Shown here one piece after another: positions 1-6,597 of a stretch of 24,930 bases of DNA; positions within the stretch are counted from its first letter, which is position 1; every line of letters begins with the position of its first letter. The notes beneath the pieces are model-generated. The model had not been told where the DNA came from. It ran no database searches and saw only the letters and a list, made by a program, of their open reading frames with translations. The DNA comes from a virus. A program made the position numbers and the translations under genes. Location of the stretch: positions 1 through 24,930 of IMG/VR virus record IMGVR_UViG_3300030329_000436. One strand, given 5' to 3'.

Positions 1-429
1 GGCAAAGCTATCCGCGCCAAGTTCATGGATGGGATGCCTGCATTCAAGAAGCTGCGAAAAGCGATTGACCACAGCGTCAGCACCAAGGGGTTTTTGATTG
101 GTCTTGATGGTCGCAAGCTGCCAGTACGGAGCAAGCACTCAGCACTTAACTTGTTGCTGCAAAGTGCGGGAGCCGTGGTGATGAAGCAGGCCACAGTAAA
201 CTTGAACAAGGTCATTCGTCGGATGAACCAGCACAAGTCAGACCATAATTTAGTTAAGCAGGTCGCACACATTCATGATGAAGTGCAGATTACCTGTCCA
301 GGGGAGGTGTCCCATGCCGTGGGGACTGTCGCGTGTCGAAGCATTGTCGCAGCCGGAGAAATGTTCAATCTGTCCTGTGTCCTCGATGCAGAGTTTCGAG
401 TCGGTGCCAACTGGGCCGAGACTCATTGA
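1..429 (+). CDS. DNA polymerase family A, C-terminal part (T7 gp5-like)
   Basis: This is the 3' end of a gene entering from outside the window; the frame is open from base 1. It encodes the end of the palm/fingers of a family A replicative DNA polymerase. Bases 274-282 encode His-Asp-Glu of motif C (HDEVQ), whose Asp binds a catalytic metal. The block before it (RSKHSALNLLLQSAGAVVMK) is the conserved helix of this family. The extreme C-terminus (G-x-NWA-x-x-H, then stop) resembles the end of T7 gp5, so the gene ends naturally and is not truncated by the homing endonuclease ORF that follows. The ATG at 25 is internal, not the start. Family assignment is firm; phage-type is inferred from the neighbours. 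Confidence 0.95.
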   Translation, partial: GKAIRAKFMDGMPAFKKLRKAIDHSVSTKGFLIGLDGRKLPVRSKHSALNLLLQSAGAVVMKQATVNLNKVIRRMNQHKSDHNLVKQVAHIHDEVQITCPGEVSHAVGTVACRSIVAAGEMFNLSCVLDAEFRVGANWAETH

Positions 430-433
430 TCTG

Positions 434-826
434 GTGTATGCTGCTGGTTACCTGGATGCAGAGGGTTGTTTCAGGTTTCACAAAACACCAAGTGTGACGG
501 TTAGTAACACATACCCTTACACACTTATTTTTTTGCGAGATATGTTTGGCGGGTCAATACGAACAAAACCCTATGTACCAAACTGTCGAACTACTTATGA
601 GTGGTCTGCTTTTGGAGACAACGCGAAAAAATGTATTAACCGTGTGTTGCCTTTTTTACGAGAAAAGAAGCCACAGGCTCAAATACTTCTTGAGTTGTTA
701 AGGTATCCCGCTCGGTCGGTTAGGAGAAAAAGACTTACGGAACTACTGTCTGACAAGAAAAGAATTGATTACACAACGACAAGGATGTCGAAGGAAACCG
801 CATGGATGAGAAACGAACGCTGTTGA
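434..826 (+). CDS. LAGLIDADG homing endonuclease, free-standing
   Basis: A small protein whose N-terminus carries one LAGLIDADG-type motif (AAGYLDAEGCF), followed by the family's usual pattern: SVTVSNTYPYTLIFLRDMFGGSI, a YEW strand and a KKPQAQILLELL helix. One motif per chain implies it acts as a homodimer that cuts a long DNA site. The frame is open further upstream inside the polymerase gene (ATG at 386 or 275), but the recognisable domain starts at the GTG at 434, five bases past the polymerase stop. No start has a clear Shine-Dalgarno, so the start is uncertain. The end overlaps the exonuclease gene by 25 bases, and the exonuclease ribosome site lies inside this gene. The gene is visibly more AT-rich than its neighbours, as expected for a mobile element. 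Both flanking genes look intact, so it needs no intron or intein. Confidence 0.8.
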   Translation: MYAAGYLDAEGCFRFHKTPSVTVSNTYPYTLIFLRDMFGGSIRTKPYVPNCRTTYEWSAFGDNAKKCINRVLPFLREKKPQAQILLELLRYPARSVRRKRLTELLSDKKRIDYTTTRMSKETAWMRNERC

Positions 827-1554
827 TTGACGGTGATATTCTCCTTTATGGAGAGTCAGCCGCTGTAGAGGTTGAGACGGATTGGGGCAACGATTGGTGG
901 ACTCTGCACGGAGATGCAAGGGAAGCCAAAGAGCGAGTAGACATTTGGATTGCAGATATCAAGCAACTTCTTGATGCGACTAATGTTGTTCTCACTTTGA
1001 CGGGTGACAAGAACTGGCGCAAGGATGTCTTGCCAACTTACAAAGCCAACCGCAAGGGTAAGCGAAAGCCGGTTGTGTACCTGGAACTCAAGAAGTACGC
1101 CATCGACACATACAAGACCGTGATGTACGACAACCTTGAGGCCGATGATGTCATGGGCATTCTCCAGACCAACCCAGACAACGACCATGAAACCGTGATT
1201 GTGTCTGAGGATAAGGACATGATGACGGTTCCTGGCAAGTTGTACCGACCCATTCGGCCTGAAGAGGGTGTGGTAGATATTTCGCCAGAGGACGCAGACT
1301 ACAATCACTTTAAGCAGGCTCTGATGGGGGACACGACTGACGGCTACGCAGGCTGTCCAGGCATTGGTCCCAAGACTGCGGAGAAGATTCTCAAGCAGGC
1401 GGACCCTTCTGACTGCTGGGGTCTGATTATGGCTGCATATGAAAAAGCGGGACTCACCGAAGAGGACGCACTCACTCAAGCCCGTGTTGCTCGTATTTTG
1501 AGGCACGGGGAATACTGCACAAAGAAAGAAGAGGTAAAGCTGTGGACCCCATGA
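802..1554 (+). CDS. 5'-3' exonuclease (T7 gp6 / PIN-FEN family)
   Basis: A 250-residue phage exonuclease of the FEN/PIN family, which degrades host DNA and removes primers during replication. Metal-binding acidic residues are visible in order: D10 and D12 in LLIDGD, the basic arch YKANRKGKRKP at 80-90, E113/D115/D116 in LEADDV, and D137/D139 in VSEDKD. The helix-three-turn-helix DNA clamp GCPGIGPKTAEKIL lies near 184-197, preceded by GDTTD. It is somewhat shorter than T7 gp6 (about 300 residues). The ATG at 802 is preceded by AAGGA about seven bases upstream. The gene lies directly downstream of the polymerase/endonuclease pair, which fits a replication operon. Confidence 0.93.
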   Translation: MDEKRTLLIDGDILLYGESAAVEVETDWGNDWWTLHGDAREAKERVDIWIADIKQLLDATNVVLTLTGDKNWRKDVLPTYKANRKGKRKPVVYLELKKYAIDTYKTVMYDNLEADDVMGILQTNPDNDHETVIVSEDKDMMTVPGKLYRPIRPEEGVVDISPEDADYNHFKQALMGDTTDGYAGCPGIGPKTAEKILKQADPSDCWGLIMAAYEKAGLTEEDALTQARVARILRHGEYCTKKEEVKLWTP

Positions 1555-1880
1555 ATCGTCAGGAATACTTCAAGTTTCACCAAGACCTATGTGACGAGGC
1601 TCTTGAGCTTTCCAAGAGGAAGAATGCTGATTATGCCGGAGCAGATGGAAATCATCCTTTTGCAAACTTTACTCGATGTGAGAACATGGGTATTTGCACC
1701 ACAGAAAAGGGGTTCCTGGTCCGGCTTACAGACAAGATGAGTCGTTTGTCTACGTTTTCTGAGACCGGGCAGTTTATGGTTGCTGATGAGTCGTTTAGAG
1801 ACACGTTGATTGATGTGGTGAACTACATTTGCTTGCTGGGTGCTTATGTGGAGGCTAAGAAAAATGAGCGTCACAGGTAA
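1542..1880 (+). CDS. DUF1599-like (nucleotide-modification-associated / MazG-like) protein
   Basis: A 112-residue all-helical protein with the blocks KNADYAGADG-x-x-PFANF, RLTDKMSRLSTF and ESFRDTLIDVVNYICLL. The acidic/helical pattern (D-x-x-NY, RLxDKxxRL, DxxxDxxNY) is that of DUF1599, a small phage family proposed to associate with nucleotide metabolism or modification and distantly reminiscent of MazG-type pyrophosphohydrolases. No enzymatic role is demonstrated. The start is taken as GTG at 1542, with GAGG at 1531-1534 at good spacing, giving a 13-base overlap with the exonuclease. An ATG at 1551 overlapping the exonuclease stop (ATGA) is an alternative. Confidence 0.75.
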   Translation: MDPMNRQEYFKFHQDLCDEALELSKRKNADYAGADGNHPFANFTRCENMGICTTEKGFLVRLTDKMSRLSTFSETGQFMVADESFRDTLIDVVNYICLLGAYVEAKKNERHR

Positions 1881-2082
1881 TAATGAACGACTATTAGAGA
1901 AAAAACCAACGATCCCAAAAGATGTTGTGGAGTGGTTAGATCAAATTTTTCCTTTGGTCAGCCCCAACTTGGATGACTCAGAACGGTCGATCTTTTTTCG
2001 ATGTGGTCAGCGGTCGGTCGTTGATTGTCTTTTTGCCCTGTACAAACAACAAAACGAAAACATACTTTCTGACGGAAACTAA
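1864..2082 (+). CDS. small conserved phage protein, function unknown
   Basis: A 72-residue protein of unknown function. The core, WLDQIFPLVSPNLDDSERSI followed by FFRCGQRSVVDCLFAL, resembles small conserved proteins seen before the portal gene in many T7-like phages (pattern: WLxxxFPxxxPxLxxSERxI, then GQRxVVDxL). I do not know a function. The ATG at 1864 is preferred over an earlier in-frame ATG at 1840 because GGAGG at 1850-1854 stands nine bases before it. The gene overlaps the previous coding region by 17 bases, so the two are probably translationally coupled. Confidence 0.75.
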   Translation: MSVTGNNERLLEKKPTIPKDVVEWLDQIFPLVSPNLDDSERSIFFRCGQRSVVDCLFALYKQQNENILSDGN

Positions 2083-2084
2083 CT

Positions 2085-2273
2085 ATGTGTATATCTTCCC
2101 CAAAGCCGCCGAGAATGCCTGCACAGCCTGCCCCACTTCCCCCACCGCCCCCTCGATCTGAAACGGTAGCTTCACAAGGTGCGGGTACTGCAAAGCAAAA
2201 GGGTGTTCAGGTAGCGGCTCGGCGCAGAGGCACCCGTGGCATGAAGACGGCGGGACTTCAGATTTACTCCTGA
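2085..2273 (+). CDS. small Pro-rich protein of the portal-upstream cluster
   Basis: A 62-residue protein starting two bases after the previous stop. The N-terminal half is proline-rich (MCISSPKPPRMPAQPAPLPP and onward); the C-terminal half is basic and glycine-rich, ending in RRRGTRGMKTAGLQIYS. Short proteins with an N-terminal M-C-x-x-SPK-Pro stretch and a basic (R/K)RRG...L tail are common immediately before the portal gene in podophages, at the place where T7 keeps its small virion/tail-assembly proteins gp6.7 and gp7.3. By position and composition it may play such a role; no catalytic motif is visible. A GGAAA tract lies upstream of the ATG. Confidence 0.65.
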   Translation: MCISSPKPPRMPAQPAPLPPPPPRSETVASQGAGTAKQKGVQVAARRRGTRGMKTAGLQIYS

Positions 2274-2283
2274 TTGGAGCATC

Positions 2284-3825
2284 ATGTATCAGACCGGAAA
2301 AGCCCTCTACACGCAGCTTGAAACCCTTCGGTTCTCATTTCTGGACCGTGCCAGAGACTGTTCGCGTCTGACCATTCCGACTCTGATTCCCGACGAGGGC
2401 CACACCGCTGGGCGAAAGTTCCCATGTCCGTACAACGGAACCGGGGCCAGGGGGGTAAACAACCTCGCATCTTCATTGCTCCTCAGTCTTCTTCCACCAA
2501 ACTCTCCGTTCTTCCGACTTGTTTTGGATGATGCGGCAATGAGACAGGTGGAGGGACTGCCTGATGTAAAGACTGAGGTTGAGCAAAGCCTAGCTGACAT
2601 CGAGAAAGCGGTCATGAAGGAAGTGGAATCCGAAAACATTCGGGTATCCATGTTTGAGATTCTCAAGCACTTGATCGTGGGTGGTAACTGTTTGATTCAG
2701 TTCCCCGATGAAGGTGGTGTGCGAGTGTTCCCCCTGTCCCGTTATGTCGTTCAACGGTGTGCAATGGGCAAGCCACTTCACATTGTCACCAAAGAATCTG
2801 TCCAACCTGACCAGCTTCCTGAAGAGATTCAGGGACAAGTTGGCGGGATGATGTCGGAAAGCCCGGACAAGTCGGTTGATTTGTTCACCTGCATTCACCG
2901 TGTTTCTGAAAAGAAATATGAGGTCTATCAGACTGTGGGTGATGTTGAAGTACCGGGCAGTAGAGGTTCATACCCTCATGAAAAGCTGCCGTTTATTCCA
3001 CTCCGAATGTATTCGGTTGAAGGTGAGGATTATGGGCGATCTTACGTCGAACAGTATCTCGGTGATCTCCGCAGCCTGGAAGGGCTTACGCAAGCTATTG
3101 TTGAAGGTGCCGCTGCCGCAAGCAAAATACTGTTCCTCGTGTCCCCTAACGGAACAACCCGTGCAAGAACGCTTGCGAAGAGCGCGAACGGGAGTATCGT
3201 TGAAGGAAATGCAGCAGATGTGTCCGTACTACAGTCTCAGAAGCAGGCTGATCTTGGTATTGCGGCCTCGACGGCTAACGCGATCACGGAGCGGTTGTCA
3301 TATGCCTTCCTGCTCACAGAATCCACCATCAGAAACGCCGAACGAGTAACTGCTGAAGAAATCCGGCTGCTCAGTCAGTCGATTGAAAAGCAACTTGGTG
3401 GTGCCTTCAGTCTCCTCAGTTCTGAACTCCAGCTACCCCTGGTAAACAGAATGATGGATCGACTTCAAAAGGCTAGAAAGCTCCCGAAGCTCCCCAAGAA
3501 GTTCATTGCCCCCACCATCATCACAGGTGTTGAAGCTCTAGCCAGAGGAAACGACCTCCAGCGTCTCGACTTCTTCTTGCAGGGCATGACACAAACGGTC
3601 GGTCCAGAGGTGATCGGTCAGTTCGTACACATGCGAGAGTACATCAAGAGACGGGCAACTGCTCTTGGTATTGATCTACAAGGTCTCATTAAGACCGAAG
3701 AAGAGTTGCAGGCTGAAATGCAACAGGCGCAACAGCAGCAGGCAATTCAACAGTTTGGGCCACAAGCCCTGGATATCGCGGACAGGCAGTTCCGTGACGC
3801 ACAACAAATCGAGCAAGGAAGCTAA
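2284..3825 (+). CDS. portal / head-tail connector protein (T7 gp8-like)
   Basis: A 513-residue podophage portal. The N-terminus contains the family signature: R-D-C-S-x-L-T-I-P-T-L, then PYNGTGARGVNNLASSLLLSLLPPNSPFF. The middle contains PLSRYVVQRCAMGKP and the stem/clip-like segment PHEKLPFIPLRMYSVEGEDYGRSYVEQYLGDLRSL with its conserved glycines. The C-terminus has NAERVTAEEIRLLSQSIEKQLGGAFSLLS, ending in a Gln-rich barrel-like tail (QQAQQQQAIQQF). The portal forms the dodecameric ring at one capsid vertex, through which DNA is packaged and ejected and to which tail tube A binds. Start supported by GGAG at 2276-2279. It is followed after three bases by the scaffold gene. Confidence 0.95.
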   Translation: MYQTGKALYTQLETLRFSFLDRARDCSRLTIPTLIPDEGHTAGRKFPCPYNGTGARGVNNLASSLLLSLLPPNSPFFRLVLDDAAMRQVEGLPDVKTEVEQSLADIEKAVMKEVESENIRVSMFEILKHLIVGGNCLIQFPDEGGVRVFPLSRYVVQRCAMGKPLHIVTKESVQPDQLPEEIQGQVGGMMSESPDKSVDLFTCIHRVSEKKYEVYQTVGDVEVPGSRGSYPHEKLPFIPLRMYSVEGEDYGRSYVEQYLGDLRSLEGLTQAIVEGAAAASKILFLVSPNGTTRARTLAKSANGSIVEGNAADVSVLQSQKQADLGIAASTANAITERLSYAFLLTESTIRNAERVTAEEIRLLSQSIEKQLGGAFSLLSSELQLPLVNRMMDRLQKARKLPKLPKKFIAPTIITGVEALARGNDLQRLDFFLQGMTQTVGPEVIGQFVHMREYIKRRATALGIDLQGLIKTEEELQAEMQQAQQQQAIQQFGPQALDIADRQFRDAQQIEQGS

Positions 3826-3828
3826 CAC

Positions 3829-4566
3829 ATGGCAGAACGAATTCAGATGGATACTGGGGTAACCGGACCTGAAGCACCTGTTGAAACCACAGAAGAACAA
3901 GCTGTTGACCGACCGGAATGGCTCCCAGAAAAGTTTCAGTCACCTGAAGACATGGCGAAGGCGTATGGTGAACTTGAATCAAAAATGGGTGAAGAACCCG
4001 AGTCATCTGAAAATGAGCAAGAGTATGAGGAAGACCACACCCAAGAAGTTGAAGGTGTTGCCATCACGGAAACGGCAATGGAAGAGTTCTCCAACGAGTT
4101 CTACGAAAAAGGCGACCTGTCTGAAGAAACCTTGGACCGCATTCAAGATGAGTTTGGGGTCTCGAAAGAGATTGCAAGGGCATACGTCGATGGTCAAAAG
4201 GCGTTGGTTGAACAGGCACAGCAAACGATTTTCGCTGAAGTTGGTGGGCAAGAGAACTACCAAGAGATGCTTGAATGGGCTAAGACAAACCTGACTGAAT
4301 CTGAGATTAACGCTTACGATTCTGCGATTGTTTCTAACGACATTGAAACTGCTCGTATGGTCGCAAAGGGACTTCATGCTCAGTACATAGGATCAGAAGG
4401 TATTAACCCGTCCCTGGCACATGGGTCGGCAGCATCGGTTGCTGGTACAGAAGGGTATGGAAGCTGGCAGCAAGTTTCAGCAGATATGGCAAAGCCTGAG
4501 TACAAGAATGATCCTGCTTTTAGAGAGATGGTGAAGAACAAGTTGAGCGTGTCCCGCTTGACTTAA
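3829..4566 (+). CDS. capsid assembly scaffolding protein (T7 gp9-like)
   Basis: A 245-residue, strongly acidic protein between portal and capsid genes, the standard place of the scaffold. It carries the scaffold-type motif DRPEWLPEKFQSPEDMAKAY near residues 27-46, followed by a low-complexity Glu-rich region (about 55-75) and predicted helices (FSNEFYEKGDLSEETLDRI, EFGVSKEIARAYVDGQKAL). The C-terminal part (YGSWQQVSADMAKPEYKNDP) resembles the conserved end seen in T7-like scaffolds. It would guide capsid-subunit assembly and then leave the procapsid. AGGAAG precedes the ATG. Sequence conservation of this family is low, so position weighs heavily in the call. Confidence 0.9.
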   Translation: MAERIQMDTGVTGPEAPVETTEEQAVDRPEWLPEKFQSPEDMAKAYGELESKMGEEPESSENEQEYEEDHTQEVEGVAITETAMEEFSNEFYEKGDLSEETLDRIQDEFGVSKEIARAYVDGQKALVEQAQQTIFAEVGGQENYQEMLEWAKTNLTESEINAYDSAIVSNDIETARMVAKGLHAQYIGSEGINPSLAHGSAASVAGTEGYGSWQQVSADMAKPEYKNDPAFREMVKNKLSVSRLT

Positions 4567-4591
4567 ATAATTCGGGGGAGGGATTTGGGGG

Positions 4592-4801
4592 ATGGAAGAG
4601 CATCTAACTACCATTGCGGTGGGGTTGGTGATCCCAACTATTCTTGGGATGTTTGGGTTCCTGTGGAAAGTCAATGCCAGGATTTCTCGAATAGAGAGAG
4701 ACCTAAAGGCACACGACAACAGAATCGGGCAAAACACTAGAACCTTGCAATCACACTTTGAAAAGGCATTCACAATAAGAAAGAGCATCAGTGATATATG
4801 A
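4592..4801 (+). CDS. small membrane protein, N-terminal TM plus coiled coil (holin-like candidate)
   Basis: A 69-residue protein with one hydrophobic segment (about 6-25, TIAVGLVIPTILGMFGFLWK), then a basic/acidic amphipathic stretch with coiled-coil character (NARISRIERDLKAHDNRIGQ). Small one-span proteins with a heptad tail are typical of phage holins, antiholins and XhlA-like lysis accessory proteins, but the sequence alone does not settle this. It follows the scaffold gene after 25 bases that hold a very G-rich ribosome site (GGGGGAGGG, then GGGGG next to the ATG). The stop overlaps the start of the next gene (ATGA at 4798), suggesting coupled translation. Confidence 0.7.
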   Translation: MEEHLTTIAVGLVIPTILGMFGFLWKVNARISRIERDLKAHDNRIGQNTRTLQSHFEKAFTIRKSISDI

Positions 4802-5160
4802 TTCGATTACTCTTTCTTGCCCTGCTTTTAACTGGGTGTAAGGCAACTACTTTTTTACCAACCGGCCCTGAAACAACAACACAACGATTGGTGGAATCCG
4901 CATCGTCGGAACCACTCACGGTACTGTCTGTGACGGGCGGCTTGTGTCTACTGGCCGGGATGGTGCTGCTGGTTGTTACTTCTGGCCGCAAGGGCTGGTA
5001 TCCCGTAATTGGCGGATTGCTGCTCGTGGTTTTGAATTACGTCGTAGCCCGTTATTCGCACTATTTATTTGCACCGGCCATTGTGTTTACGGGCATGATA
5101 AGTGCTGCTTGGACATACAAAACCATCAAACAAATTCTTCTGGAGAAGAAATCAAAATGA
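4798..5160 (+). CDS. predicted multi-span lipoprotein, function unknown
   Basis: A 120-residue protein beginning with a short lipoprotein signal peptide: MIRLLFLALLLTGC, lipobox L11-T12-G13-C14. A short Thr-rich linker precedes three hydrophobic segments (about 39-62, 67-86 and 91-110) and a basic tail (LLEKKSK). A lipid-anchored N-terminus combined with several membrane spans differs from the usual o-spanin or u-spanin designs. I recognise no family. It is coupled by overlap to the genes on both sides (ATGA at 4798 and at 5157), so the three small membrane proteins are probably made together. A role in lysis or envelope modification is an inference from topology. Confidence 0.7.
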   Translation: MIRLLFLALLLTGCKATTFLPTGPETTTQRLVESASSEPLTVLSVTGGLCLLAGMVLLVVTSGRKGWYPVIGGLLLVVLNYVVARYSHYLFAPAIVFTGMISAAWTYKTIKQILLEKKSK

Positions 5161-5297
5161 CTACCCTTGCTACGTTTTCCGATTTTCTTGGGACCGTTTG
5201 GTTCATGGTTCTTTTGTGCGCTGCCAGCTTTGGTGCTGGTGTCGTGTTCAAGGGGCCGTTTCTCAAGATGATTACCGGGGGACGATACTCCGGGTGA
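5157..5297 (+). CDS. 46-residue single-span membrane protein
   Basis: A very short gene, MTTLATFSDFLGTVWFMVLL and onward, with one hydrophobic span at about residues 12-32 and a short basic tail (KGPFLKMITGGRYSG). The ATG overlaps the previous stop (ATGA) and is preceded by GGAGA at 5142-5146. The frame is open far upstream, but the upstream part overlaps the lipoprotein gene in another frame and is not expected to be coding. It completes a trio of coupled small membrane proteins. Function unknown. Confidence 0.65.
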   Translation: MTTLATFSDFLGTVWFMVLLCAASFGAGVVFKGPFLKMITGGRYSG

Positions 5298-5470
5298 TTC
5301 TAGGCTTCCCATTGTTAGGGAAGTCTGAACTGTGTTGATGTCGAAGTAACTCTAGGCACAGAAGCGCGGCCCGTTGCGGCGGATAACCGGACAGCTAGAA
5401 GTGCGGCATGAGCCTGTCGTCTAAACACGATGTGTTTTTGTTGTACCTCTAACTTTTTTCGGAGATTCAA
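5298..5470 (+). promoter_or_regulatory. hairpin-rich leader of the major capsid gene
   Basis: A 173-base noncoding gap, the largest inside the structural cluster. It holds three candidate stem-loops: AGGCTTCCC/GGGAAGTCT (5302-5310 with 5318-5326, one G-U pair), GACAGCT with AGcCTGTC (5390-5396 with 5411-5418, one bulge), and AAACAC/GTGTTT (5423-5428 with 5432-5437) followed by T's. Just before the start lies TAACTTT (5450-5456), then GGAGAT (5461-5466) five bases from the ATG at 5471. In T7 the equivalent gap carries the strong class III promoter and the gene 10 leader with its UUAACUUUA translation enhancer. A phage promoter is therefore expected here, but I cannot identify its sequence. Confidence 0.55.
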
Positions 5471-6520
5471 ATGTCTAATATGACAGAATCCCGCCTTGGT
5501 CTGAACAAGGGCGGGTCGGACAACTTTGAACTGTTCCTGAAGCAGTTCTCGGGAGAGGTTCTCACCTCGTTTGCCGAGCGCAACGTGATGATGCCCCTTC
5601 ACACCGTCCGAACGATTACGAGCGGTAAGTCCGCTCAGTTCCCGATGACCGGCGCAACCACTGCCGCTTATCACACTCCTGGTAACGAGATCCTTGGCAC
5701 CGCCATCGACCACTCCGAGCGCGTCATTCACATTGACAACCTTCTCGTCTCCAGTGCTTTCATTGCAAACATTGATGAAGCAATGAATCACTATGACGTA
5801 AGGTCAATTTATAGCCGCGAAATCGGCTATGCGCTCAGTAACCATGCGGATAAGGCACTCATTCGTACCGCTCTCGCCGGTTCGATGGATGCTGCTGATC
5901 CCATTGGTAACGCTGGTGGCGGCAACCTCGTCGTTGGTACGGCTGGTGACACCATTGTTGACAAGCTGCTTGAATTGGCTCAGAAGTTTGACGAAACCGA
6001 TATTCCTCAAGGTGATCGGTTTGCAGTCGTGAACCCCGCGACGTTCTATGCCATCCTCAAGGCTGCGGGTGACGCAGGAACCACCGCTGGCGCAAACACC
6101 GCTGCTGCGGTTCTGAACCGTGACTACGGCGGCACTGCCAGCCCGACTCGCGGCGATCAGGCTCTCATGGTCGGCGGCATTCAGGTTCTCATGTCCAACC
6201 ACATCCCCACTGGAAACGAAGATGATGACAACAGTGGAACGGTGGACACGGTTCTTGGTTCGACTTTGGTTCGCAACGCACCGTTCAACGATGCAGGCGT
6301 TTCCGACGCTGATGCTGATGAGGGTTACTCAGGTGTGAACTTTACCAACACCGTTGGGGTGGGTTTCCACCGCTCGGCTATTGGTACGGTCAAGCTGCTC
6401 GACCTTGCTGTCGAAAGTGACTACCTTGTCCAGAACCAGGGTACGCTCATGGTCGCCAAGTACGCGATGGGTCACAACTACCTTCGCGCTGACGCTTGCG
6501 TCCAGCTCAAGTCGGCCTAA
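5471..6520 (+). CDS. major capsid protein (T7 gp10-like)
   Basis: A 349-residue capsid subunit of the HK97 fold as found in T7-like phages, close in length to T7 gp10A. Diagnostic parts include the N-terminal FELFLKQFSGEVLTSFAERN, HTVRTITSGKSAQFPMTG, the strand/helix region HIDNLLVSSAFIANIDEAMN followed by HYDVRSIYSREIGYALSNHA, and GDRFAVVNPATFYAIL. The C-terminal part contains GVGFHRSAIGTVKLLDLAVE and a final YLRADACVQLKS. It would form the icosahedral shell around the scaffold core. The ATG is backed by GGAGAT five bases upstream. It is preceded by a long leader and followed by a terminator-like hairpin, consistent with separately boosted expression. Confidence 0.96.
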   Translation: MSNMTESRLGLNKGGSDNFELFLKQFSGEVLTSFAERNVMMPLHTVRTITSGKSAQFPMTGATTAAYHTPGNEILGTAIDHSERVIHIDNLLVSSAFIANIDEAMNHYDVRSIYSREIGYALSNHADKALIRTALAGSMDAADPIGNAGGGNLVVGTAGDTIVDKLLELAQKFDETDIPQGDRFAVVNPATFYAILKAAGDAGTTAGANTAAAVLNRDYGGTASPTRGDQALMVGGIQVLMSNHIPTGNEDDDNSGTVDTVLGSTLVRNAPFNDAGVSDADADEGYSGVNFTNTVGVGFHRSAIGTVKLLDLAVESDYLVQNQGTLMVAKYAMGHNYLRADACVQLKSA

Positions 6521-6539
6521 TTTCGGCCACACAACTCAA

Positions 6540-6570
6540 GGGTTGGGTCTCCCACTGGGAGGCTCAACTC
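6540..6570 (+). terminator. terminator-like hairpin after the capsid gene
   Basis: A long stem-loop lies 20 bases after the capsid stop: bases 6540-6553 pair with 6557-6570 around a three-base loop (ACT), giving 14 pairs including three G-U pairs. The tail that follows is CATTTT-like rather than a long T run. T7 has its main terminator at exactly this place, after gene 10, so a partial terminator that lowers readthrough into the tail genes is likely. An RNA-processing or mRNA-stabilising role is an alternative. Confidence 0.6.
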
Positions 6571-6597
6571 ATTTTCACAACAGAAAGGTGATGACTT

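Noticed and set aside
275-433. Long N-terminal extension of the homing endonuclease ORF starting at 275
   Set aside because: It lies entirely inside the DNA polymerase gene in another frame, has no ribosome site, and the translated part has no family resemblance; the domain begins after the polymerase stop.
1-826. Group I intron or intein in the polymerase gene
   Set aside because: The polymerase ends in its natural C-terminus and the exonuclease starts intact, so no splicing is needed to restore either protein.
856-1506. 216-residue minus-strand ORF across the exonuclease
   Set aside because: Antisense shadow of a gene with conserved catalytic motifs; no ribosome site and no recognisable product. 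The same applies to other minus-strand ORFs such as 13729-14229 and 5315-5791.
3881-4294. Lys/Arg-rich 137-residue ORF inside the scaffold gene
   Set aside because: Frame-shifted reading of an acidic, Glu-codon-rich gene, which automatically yields a Lys/Arg-rich shadow.
5340-5440. Possible tRNA in the capsid leader
   Set aside because: Several stems are present, but there is no T-arm consensus, no cloverleaf and no plausible anticodon arm.
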